NCBI GenBank assembly: GCA_963676635.1
Contig: OY781105.1
Coordinates: 2,356,001 to 2,420,000 of the forward strand
DNA length: 64,000 nucleotides
Direction: 5' to 3'
Source of the DNA: GCA-002708315 sp963676635
GTDB lineage: Bacteria > Bacteroidota > Bacteroidia > Bacteroidales > F082
Under the pieces are notes generated by a model, which worked only from the letters and a program-made list of their open reading frames with translations, did not search any database and had not been told where the DNA came from. Position numbers and translations under genes: made by a program. Below, piece after piece: positions 28,503 to 36,052 of this stretch (position 1 is its first letter; each line of letters begins with the position of its first letter).

Positions 28503-29102
28503 ATGGATCTTCTTGAAACAATAAGAGTTGAAAATGGTATTGCTGAAAATCTGAACCTCCATCTTGATAGAATGAGAAGGTCATATTATTTCTTGTTTAA
28601 GAAGAAACTACCTTTTGACCTGATTAATACTGTAAACAATAACGTTAATCAATCCAGCAATGGATTACAGAAATGCAGAGTGGTGTATAACAAAAACCTG
28701 ATTGGTTTTAAAATTACTGATTACAAAATACCTATGATCAAATCTGTTAGATTAGTTGAAGATAACTCCATTGATTACAAATTCAAATATGAGAATCGTA
28801 GCAATATTAACAAGCTTTTTGATCTTAGAGGCAATACCGACGATGTTATAATTGTGAAAAACGGATTAATAACCGACAGCTCATATGCAAACTTGTTATT
28901 TTTTGATGGTGACAGATGGGTAACACCAGAAAAACCTTTGTTAGCTGGCGTTCAAAGACAGAAACTACTTGACAACAAAACCATTTACTGCCATAATATC
29001 ACTCCGGATAACCTAAAGTCCTTTCAAAAGTTAAGATTTATCAATGCTATGCTTAGGTTTGAAGATGAAATAGATATAGAGATTGATAAGATTTATCTGT
29101 AA
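28503..29102 (+). CDS. aminotransferase class IV, PabC-like (aminodeoxychorismate lyase type)
   Basis: About 199 residues from the ATG at 28503 (MDLLETIRVENGIAENLNLH); an in-frame TTG lies 15 bases upstream. The fold-type IV PLP-enzyme pattern is visible: ETIRVENG, HLDRMRRS, a lysine in the FKYENRSNINK segment, and the cofactor-phosphate region VIIVKNGLITDSSYANLLFF followed by TPEKPLLAGVQRQKLL. It most resembles short PabC-type lyases that make p-aminobenzoate for folate, but no pabA or pabB gene is adjacent, so other class IV activities remain possible. Its start is only 24 bases after the RNA terminator, and no separate promoter fits between them. Expression may therefore depend on read-through or on a promoter inside the RNA. 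Confidence 0.75.
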   Translation: MDLLETIRVENGIAENLNLHLDRMRRSYYFLFKKKLPFDLINTVNNNVNQSSNGLQKCRVVYNKNLIGFKITDYKIPMIKSVRLVEDNSIDYKFKYENRSNINKLFDLRGNTDDVIIVKNGLITDSSYANLLFFDGDRWVTPEKPLLAGVQRQKLLDNKTIYCHNITPDNLKSFQKLRFINAMLRFEDEIDIEIDKIYL

Positions 29103-29260
29103 GAGTTTAAATAAAAACAGATATAATGGTATTATACTAACATCCAATGAGCATACTCAGGTTATGCAGAAAATACTTTATAGAGAGAAAGCTAAAACCA
29201 GAGCATGCTTTCCTGCAAATACACTAATCACTGGTTATTTATCCTTCTATAAAATTCATG

Positions 29261-29392
29261 GGAAATTCTCACTTGTGAAAACACCTGATCACACTTGTGT
29301 AATCTGTCTTTTTCTCTTGTGTAAACACATTCCTGATGCGCATCAGGATCATTTCTGATGCGCATCAGAATGGTTTTTGATGCGCATCAGAG
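29261..29392 (+). repeat. array of six 22-bp units with palindromic cores (copy 1)
   Basis: Six head-to-tail units of exactly 22 bases fill 29261-29392. Units 1-3 have a CTTGTG core (starting at 29272, 29294 and 29316), the first two inside short dyads TCAC-TT-GTGA and ACAC-TT-GTGT. Units 4-6 carry the perfect 12-base palindrome TGATGCGCATCA at 29334, 29356 and 29378. A second array of the same length and unit order, but inverted, is at 48927-49058. The array occupies part of the 401-base gap between the PabC-like and TPR genes; the rest (29103-29260 and 29393-29503) shows nothing I can name. This copy lies between convergent genes. It is not CRISPR-like: the conserved core is 12 bases and the intervals about 10. 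Confidence 0.85.
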
Positions 29393-29503
29393 TTGTGTTT
29401 AGTGAGCAATAAAATACTAATATGTCATCTTAAAATAACCAATTGATGAAGTGATAATTATTAATTGTGCTTATTCCCTATGAATTTATTGCTTGACCGT
29501 ATG

Positions 29504-31675
29504 TTAATCCTCAAGTTCCTTTAGCTGATCGAAAATTGATTTAGCTTCCAGATACATTATATCATTATCGATGAGATTTTGCAATCCGGCATATGCATTT
29601 GCCGAGATAGAGTTATTATAATCAATATTTCGCTTTGCATATTTCAAATAATAGTACTCAGCATCTTCAACATTTCCTGATCTCAATTCAGCCAAAGAAA
29701 CCAGGTACATAGCATCAAAGTAATTTGACTTTTTAAGCAGAGCATCATTACCATATTTAATAGCCAGTCTGTATTTCTTAAGATTATAATAACAAAGCGC
29801 TAGTTCATAATACGCCTCAGCATTAGCATCATCCAGAACGATAGCATCTTTAAAATCTTCAACAGCTTTTCTATTATAACCTTTTTTCTTGTTAACCAGT
29901 CCCCGGTAATAGTATGGCTCTGCTTCACGCGAATTGGTTTTATAAATAGCACTTGAAAAATCTTTATCAGCAAGGTGTAAGTCGCCTTTCTCAAGATTAA
30001 CTTTACCTCTTATTAAATATGCACCTCCGTAAGAATGATTTCTGTCAGAACAAGCGATCTCAGCATAATAACCTGCACTATCAATCATTCCAAGCTCATA
30101 ATAACATTCAGCAATTTTAATATCTAAGTAATTATATTCATCAGTTTCATTATTATCTTCATTAAAGATAATAAAACGATTAAGAGCCTGACGATGGAAT
30201 CCCGTCTCAAAATAAGCCATTGATCTTAAAAAGGATGTTACTATCTGATTCGGTCGCAATTCATCAATACTGTCCAGTACCTGAAAAACCTCCTGAAATC
30301 TTTCAAGTTCAATAAGTACTTCAGCTTTTATCATAAGAGCCTCATAAAAAAACGGCACACGACCAGTGACAAGATTTAACTTTTTAAGAGCCCAATCATA
30401 TTTTTCCTCGTAATAATAGCAATTTGCACTCATAACATTAACCGTCAATAAATCCGGTTCTTCCATAAGGATAGGCACAAGATAATCAGACTTAACTCTA
30501 TTACCATAATAGACGTATGTTATATAATTAAGGATACGTCCAATAAAAACAGAAGAAGGCAATTTAGTGTCTAGTGTGAGCAACTGTGTATAAGGATTCC
30601 TTGAATTGTCTCCAAGATAAAGCTGAAGCAACAAATAACCCGACTTTTTCTCAAGCAAATGTAACTCATCATTAGTACCAAGTTCATAGATTAGCTCTTT
30701 GAATTCTATATCAGCAACATCCTGGCCATAGTAATAAATACTATCCTGCTTATCAATCTCAATACTCTTAACAAGGTTGTCCATTCCATCAGTTCTGGAC
30801 AAATTCTTATACATATAAATTAAACCAAGAATAAAATAGTTTCCGCTATTACTTGTATCTATCTGAATAGCCTTCTTTAAGGCAGCAACAGAACTATTAG
30901 AATTATGCATATTAAAATAGCAAAGACCTATCTGTTGGTAAGCATATGATAATGTTGAATCTTTTTCAACAGCCGTTTGATAATATTTAATAGCCTTTTC
31001 ATCTTTCTTTCTATACCTGTAAATCTCACCAAGAAGCATGTTAAAATAAACATTATCAGGGTCAATATCTAAAGCTTTATCTATTTGCTTAGCCGAAGCC
31101 TTTATTCTTCCCTTCCTATAGTATATATACGATTTCAGATAGAATGCATCAGTAGAGTTGGGATTTATTTCAATAGCACTATCACAGTATTTTAAACAAG
31201 TTCTATCTTCATTTAACTCTGCATACAATCTACCTATTTCCAGATAATACTCTTCATTACCGGGATCATCATGAATACTTTTTCTATAGTAAAAAAGAGC
31301 ACTGTCTTTTTCGCTTAGCAAACGGTAACAAATACCTATCATAAAATCAGGTTGATATTTCTTATCAGACTTCCAACTATCAATATTTAATTTTTCAACC
31401 CCTTTAGTACTCTTAAACAGAATTATTGCTTCTTCATAATTGCCGGCATCAATTTGTTCCAGTCCTTTGATATATCTATCAGTTAATGAATCGCCGGTAA
31501 TTCCATTATCATTCAGATAAAAATCATTTCTTTGATCCAGCCAGTTAAAACTATCTGAAGTTTTAAACTTCGATAAAAAGTTTGTTGTATCCTGCGAAAA
31601 CACAATCGCCGGAATTAAGCCAAGAGCAAAAACAAGTAACAGAAACCTGCTTTGTTTTGTAATTAATTTGAGCAT
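29504..31675 (-). CDS. exported tetratricopeptide-repeat protein
   Basis: 723 residues with a signal peptide (LLLVFALGLIPAIVFSQ, cleavage after FSQ). From about residue 70 onward the protein is almost all tetratricopeptide repeats, with recognisable units such as PNSTDAFYLKSYIYYRKGRI, PDNVYFNMLLGEIYRYRKKD and DDANAEAYYELALCYYNLKK. TPR arrays bind other proteins; there is no enzymatic domain. It is probably periplasmic. It is followed on the same strand, upstream, by an LRR protein gene 51 bases away, so the two may form an operon of envelope interaction proteins. Confidence 0.85.
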   Translation of the reverse strand: MLKLITKQSRFLLLVFALGLIPAIVFSQDTTNFLSKFKTSDSFNWLDQRNDFYLNDNGITGDSLTDRYIKGLEQIDAGNYEEAIILFKSTKGVEKLNIDSWKSDKKYQPDFMIGICYRLLSEKDSALFYYRKSIHDDPGNEEYYLEIGRLYAELNEDRTCLKYCDSAIEINPNSTDAFYLKSYIYYRKGRIKASAKQIDKALDIDPDNVYFNMLLGEIYRYRKKDEKAIKYYQTAVEKDSTLSYAYQQIGLCYFNMHNSNSSVAALKKAIQIDTSNSGNYFILGLIYMYKNLSRTDGMDNLVKSIEIDKQDSIYYYGQDVADIEFKELIYELGTNDELHLLEKKSGYLLLQLYLGDNSRNPYTQLLTLDTKLPSSVFIGRILNYITYVYYGNRVKSDYLVPILMEEPDLLTVNVMSANCYYYEEKYDWALKKLNLVTGRVPFFYEALMIKAEVLIELERFQEVFQVLDSIDELRPNQIVTSFLRSMAYFETGFHRQALNRFIIFNEDNNETDEYNYLDIKIAECYYELGMIDSAGYYAEIACSDRNHSYGGAYLIRGKVNLEKGDLHLADKDFSSAIYKTNSREAEPYYYRGLVNKKKGYNRKAVEDFKDAIVLDDANAEAYYELALCYYNLKKYRLAIKYGNDALLKKSNYFDAMYLVSLAELRSGNVEDAEYYYLKYAKRNIDYNNSISANAYAGLQNLIDNDIMYLEAKSIFDQLKELED

Positions 31676-31726
31676 TCCCTTAATATTTGAATCTCAAAAT
31701 TACAATTAAATTTTAATCTCAGGTAC

Positions 31727-32980
31727 TTAATCCACAATTATTACACCTTCACTTCTCTTGATTTCAAATATTTCTGTTAAATCTTCTTTCTCTTCCTCAT
31801 CCAGAACAAATGGGTTATTCTTTATGATTAACAGCCGGAGGTTCGGTTTTTCCATCAAAGACCATGGAAACAAATCAATCTTATTACTCTGGATATCTAT
31901 TTCGTATAATGCAGGCATTTCTGAGAAGTCAGGAACAGACAACAAATTATTATAACTAATGTCAAGAATTTCCAGTTTCTCAAAACCTGTTATCCATTCA
32001 GGAATCCGGTCAATTTCATTGTCATGAATATATAAAGCCTTTAAATTATGAAGAGACTGTAAAGTATCGGGCAATATTCGTATTCTATTATAAGATAAGA
32101 ACAGAATCTTCATTTTATCCATATTCCCAATTTCATCAGGCAAAACTGAAATGTTATTATAATAAAAATCTAACGAAGAAAGATTCTTTAGCATAGTAAC
32201 CTGCAATGGAATATGTGAAAAGCTATTTTGATAAAAGATAAGATTCTCCAGTTTCTGAAGTTGAGAAAAAGATGATGGCAGTTCTGATATCTTGTTTTTA
32301 GCCAGATTAAGCTTCTTAACATTTTCCAGATCATCAATATTTGGAGGTAACTTTTTGATATTATTTAATGCAATAGTCAATATCTCAACATTCTTTAATC
32401 TTTTAACAGCAAAACGGTTAAACCTGATCCTGTTTTCATTTATTTCAATTTCCGTAAGACTATCCATTCGTCTCATAAAAGCAGGAATTCTTTTTATCCT
32501 GTTATTACTTATCACAAGTGTTTTAAGATGTTTTAGCCTGCGAATGCTACGAGGAATACGCTTAAGATTATTCATTGAAAGTATCAGAACCTCTATCTTT
32601 GAATTTCTGCCAAATCTAATCCTCTTAATGTCATTATCTTCAAGAATAAGCTTTGTTACATTATCAGGAATAAATTTTCTAATATCAGGATTAACAAGTC
32701 TGTTACCAGAAGCGTCAACAGTTGATAGTTCAACAAATCTCATTAAATCCGGCAACTCTTCCATGTTCATATTCCTTATTGAAATTTCTCCGATTGTATC
32801 AACAGGAATATTGGGTAGCTCCTTAAAAAACTTAACACGATTTATAGTTGCAATACTGTCAGCTCTTTTGCGATAATATTCTCTGACTGAATCGTTTTTT
32901 TGCTTATAATTGCTTTGTGCATTTAATATGAATGCGGCGGTTGTTGTTAAACATAATATTATAAACAATCGTTTAATCAT
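31727..32980 (-). CDS. exported leucine-rich-repeat protein
   Basis: About 417 residues from the ATG at 32980 (MIKRLFIILCLTTTAAFILN, signal peptide ending in AQ); the upstream TTG-type extension of seven residues would spoil the signal peptide. About a dozen leucine-rich repeats of 22-23 residues follow, for example LKTLVISNNRIKRIPAFM and LKALYIHDNEIDRIPEWI, with the LxxLxLxxNxIxxIP pattern. LRR proteins are interaction scaffolds. No enzyme domain is seen. It lies just upstream of the TPR gene in the same direction. Confidence 0.88.
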   Translation of the reverse strand: MIKRLFIILCLTTTAAFILNAQSNYKQKNDSVREYYRKRADSIATINRVKFFKELPNIPVDTIGEISIRNMNMEELPDLMRFVELSTVDASGNRLVNPDIRKFIPDNVTKLILEDNDIKRIRFGRNSKIEVLILSMNNLKRIPRSIRRLKHLKTLVISNNRIKRIPAFMRRMDSLTEIEINENRIRFNRFAVKRLKNVEILTIALNNIKKLPPNIDDLENVKKLNLAKNKISELPSSFSQLQKLENLIFYQNSFSHIPLQVTMLKNLSSLDFYYNNISVLPDEIGNMDKMKILFLSYNRIRILPDTLQSLHNLKALYIHDNEIDRIPEWITGFEKLEILDISYNNLLSVPDFSEMPALYEIDIQSNKIDLFPWSLMEKPNLRLLIIKNNPFVLDEEEKEDLTEIFEIKRSEGVIIVD

Positions 32981-33063
32981 GAAAGTAGTATTTGTATGCA
33001 TATAACTAATACTTTAGTTGATATATTGTAAATTTCTATAATTATTTTTAAAAATAAGTAATA

Positions 33064-34131
33064 ATGAAATTTTTTATAAAGAATCTGATCAAGATAATCG
33101 TTTGGGCATTAATAATTTCAACTATTGTCTTTGCTGGTTTTATAGCTTACATTAGCATTATTGATTATAAACCAAAGCCCATAGAAATACTAACAGAGAA
33201 CGATGAATATTCAATAATAGAAGCTGACACTTTCTCACTCTTAAACTGGAACATAGGCTATGCAGGATTAGGTAAGGAGATGGATTTCTTTTATGACGGA
33301 GGTAAAGGTGTAAGGCCAACAAAAGAATTACACAAAAAATATCTCAATGATATAGTAAACTTTATAGGAAATACTGATTCTGTTGATTTCTGGCTTTTAC
33401 AGGAAGTCGACAAAGCATCAAAAAGGAGCTACTACAGCGATGAGGAAGAAATTATTAACGAGCTTCATAGTAAAAACTTCAGCATATTTTCAACAAATTA
33501 CAAGGTGCCATTTGTACCAATTCCTGTTAATAAACCATTAGGATATGTTGATGGCGGACTAATGATGATGTCACATTATATCCCGAAAACGGTAACACGT
33601 AATGCCTATCCGCTCATTGCCAACTGGCCACAAAAGCTATTTTTACTGGACAGATGCTTTACTGTAAGCAAATACCCAACTTCTGGAGGCAATGATCTGG
33701 TAATAATAAACACACACAATTCGGCATATGTTTATGATAGTGTAAAGAGAGTACAAGAATTGTCAATACTCAGAGAAACTGTACTTACTGAATATATTGC
33801 AGGCAACTATGTAATTGTTGGAGGCGACTGGAATCAGAATCCTCCGGGATATGAACCGGAAGGAAATTATAATGGCCATAAGTTTATCCCGTCTAAAGTA
33901 AAGATGAATCCCGACTTTGTTCCTCATGACTGGAAATGGGCATATGACAACACCGCACCTACAAATCGTAAAAACTACGCACCCTTCAAACATGGAGTAA
34001 ACAAAACAACATGTTTGGATTATTACCTTATCTCTCCAAATGTTGAATTACTAAATGTTAGTGTAATCGACCTGCTATTTGAAAGCAGTGACCATAATCC
34101 TGTGTATCTCAAAGTCAGGTTAAAGAGATAA
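33064..34131 (+). CDS. endonuclease/exonuclease/phosphatase-family protein, membrane-anchored
   Basis: 355 residues. One N-terminal membrane helix (IIVWALIISTIVFAGFIAYI) precedes an EEP-fold domain with LLNWNIGYAGLG, FWLLQEVD (metal-binding glutamate), VIVGGDWNQNP (catalytic D-x-N) and SSDHNPVYLKV (SDH-P). These are the four conserved EEP blocks. The family cleaves phosphodiester or phosphate ester bonds in nucleic acids, lipids or inositol phosphates. The membrane anchor suggests an extracytoplasmic substrate, but its nature cannot be read. It is divergent from the LRR gene. Confidence 0.85.
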   Translation: MKFFIKNLIKIIVWALIISTIVFAGFIAYISIIDYKPKPIEILTENDEYSIIEADTFSLLNWNIGYAGLGKEMDFFYDGGKGVRPTKELHKKYLNDIVNFIGNTDSVDFWLLQEVDKASKRSYYSDEEEIINELHSKNFSIFSTNYKVPFVPIPVNKPLGYVDGGLMMMSHYIPKTVTRNAYPLIANWPQKLFLLDRCFTVSKYPTSGGNDLVIINTHNSAYVYDSVKRVQELSILRETVLTEYIAGNYVIVGGDWNQNPPGYEPEGNYNGHKFIPSKVKMNPDFVPHDWKWAYDNTAPTNRKNYAPFKHGVNKTTCLDYYLISPNVELLNVSVIDLLFESSDHNPVYLKVRLKR

Positions 34132-34237
34132 TAAATAAAAGTTTGTGTTCACCTGAGAAGCGTGAATAATAATGGCACTCCTTATTTTAATATATGTTTA
34201 ATATTTGAATTTGCATTAAAAGAGCAAAATCAAAAAG

Positions 34238-35227
34238 TCACGACAAATCGCGATTCAGCATCTCTCCAATAAAATCCAGAATCTCTTTCATTGCTTTAGT
34301 CGCTTCAGGAAACATAGGAGCCAGTAAAGGATAACAGTGAACCATATCCTTTCCCTGACGAAACTTAATTTCAACACCCTCATCAAGGGCTTTTTCATAA
34401 AACTTCCTTCCATCATCAAAAAGCTCATCTGCATCGCCAGCATTTATAAATATTGGCGGAAGACCTTTCAGATCACCAAAAAGAGGAGATATAAAAGGGT
34501 TATTCAAATCATTATCTCCCACATAAAACCTGCTAAAAACAGTCCAGCTGTTCTTTGGCGCAAGTGAAACACCATTCTTGGTAAAATAAGTTTCAGAAGA
34601 ACAACTTAGATCCGTCCAGGGAGAAATAGCAACACAAGCCTTTGGCAAAGCTATATTCCTGTCTCTAAGAGCAAGAAGCAAGGCAAGACTCAGTCCGCCA
34701 CCTGCAGATTCACCCATTACAATAATATCTTCCGGCTTATAACCCTTTTCCAAAACGGCACTATAAACAGAAACAGAATCGTTGATTGCAGCAGGAAATG
34801 GGGATTCAGGAGCCAACCCATATTCGAATAGCATAGTCTTAACTCCGGAATTTGCAGCAACTTTTGATACAATAGACCGATGATCATTGCAAGAGCCCGA
34901 CACATATCCACCACCATGAACATAGAAAATCATTTTATCATCAGGAGCATTTTGAGGAATCAGCCATTCTGATGTAATCATGTTTATTACTTCCTGCTCA
35001 ACAGTAATCTTCTTGGCAATCTTCCCAAATCTGGTAGCCCCCTTTTCACATGTTTCCCTAAAAGCCAGAACAGATTGTATATCTCCACCCATTTCCTCTC
35101 TTTTGAATTTGCCTTTCAAAAGATGACGATTGCGCATTACGCTAAACATTAATTTTGCTTTAAAGCTAGTCATAACTTTTTTATAATTATTTTCATATAA
35201 TACTAATTGCTTTAGTAAAAAACTCAT
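34238..35227 (-). CDS. alpha/beta hydrolase, hormone-sensitive-lipase-like esterase
   Basis: 329 residues. The oxyanion-hole motif FYVHGGGYVSGSCNDH and the nucleophile motif VMGESAGGGLSLALLLAL (GxSxGG) are those of the HSL/bacterial esterase family. The acid lies in INAGDADELFDDG and the histidine in GKDMVHCYPLL. It should hydrolyse short-chain carboxylic esters in the cytoplasm. It is convergent with the EEP gene and divergent from marC. Confidence 0.88.
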   Translation of the reverse strand: MSFLLKQLVLYENNYKKVMTSFKAKLMFSVMRNRHLLKGKFKREEMGGDIQSVLAFRETCEKGATRFGKIAKKITVEQEVINMITSEWLIPQNAPDDKMIFYVHGGGYVSGSCNDHRSIVSKVAANSGVKTMLFEYGLAPESPFPAAINDSVSVYSAVLEKGYKPEDIIVMGESAGGGLSLALLLALRDRNIALPKACVAISPWTDLSCSSETYFTKNGVSLAPKNSWTVFSRFYVGDNDLNNPFISPLFGDLKGLPPIFINAGDADELFDDGRKFYEKALDEGVEIKFRQGKDMVHCYPLLAPMFPEATKAMKEILDFIGEMLNRDLS

Positions 35228-35359
35228 TTACTGCGTATCAAATAAATCTCAACTAAAGAGCAATAATTTAATATTTCTGCCCAAAAATACTATTGTGTAG
35301 CCAATTTTTCTAATTTTACCATATATAATTCTGTTATAACAAAATAAAAATACTGTACT

Positions 35360-35980
35360 ATGATTCATGAGTTTTTAATTTATGCGCTAACTGTTTTCAC
35401 AGGATTCTTTGCCATTATGAACCCCATAGCCAACACTCCTATATTTATGGGGCTTACACAAGGTTATGATCACGACTTTAAAAGAAAGATTGCCCGTAAA
35501 GCCTGTGTGCTTGCATTTATTATAGTAACAGTATTTGTAATAATGGGTAAATATATTTTTGATCTTTTTGGGATAACAATCCCTTCATTTAAGATAACAG
35601 GAGGAATACTGTTATTTTATGTAGGCTTTGAAATGCTAATGTCAACAAAGTCCAAAGTGCATTCTACCGGTGAAAAGGCTCCGGATGAAAGTATTGCAAC
35701 CTCACCCCTTGCAATTCCTATTCTTGCAGGTCCGGGCACTCTTGTTACTGCAGCCAACAATGTTACACATACCGATTTTTATCACATAGGTGTTGTAGTT
35801 GGTATTTTTGCTATTATGATCTATCTGACATACCTTGCTTTTAAATGGAGCGATGTTATCATTAAAAAGATTGGAATGAACATTATTAAAGTAATAGGTA
35901 AAATTATGGGGCTAATCCTTGCTATTATGGGAACAGGAATGGTTGTTGATGGTATTAAGCTTGCTTTTGGAATAAAATAG
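35360..35980 (+). CDS. MarC-family integral membrane protein
   Basis: 206 residues with six predicted membrane helices. FFAIMNPIANTPIFMGLTQG near the N-terminus and SPLAIPILAGPGTLVTA in the middle are the two conserved MarC signatures (the duplicated NP and GPG motifs). The biochemical role of MarC proteins is not settled; they are no longer thought to mediate multiple antibiotic resistance directly. It stands alone as a single gene. Confidence 0.9.
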   Translation: MIHEFLIYALTVFTGFFAIMNPIANTPIFMGLTQGYDHDFKRKIARKACVLAFIIVTVFVIMGKYIFDLFGITIPSFKITGGILLFYVGFEMLMSTKSKVHSTGEKAPDESIATSPLAIPILAGPGTLVTAANNVTHTDFYHIGVVVGIFAIMIYLTYLAFKWSDVIIKKIGMNIIKVIGKIMGLILAIMGTGMVVDGIKLAFGIK

Positions 35981-36052
35981 ACTATCTAAAAGCTTATCAG
36001 GATTTATTTAACTCCAGAATTAATTCGTATAAAACAGTCAACTAAGATTAAA

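Noticed and set aside
29083..29358. 91-residue open frame running into the 22-bp repeat array
   Set aside because: It overlaps the end of the PabC-like gene, ends inside the repeat array and shows no domain or codon pattern of a real gene.
29261..29392. CRISPR array
   Set aside because: The conserved part is 12 bases with about 10-base intervals, there are two different unit types, and no cas genes are nearby.
32292..32876. 194-residue open frame opposite the LRR gene
   Set aside because: It mirrors the repetitive LRR coding sequence; the repeated leucine codons give a long antisense frame without independent features.
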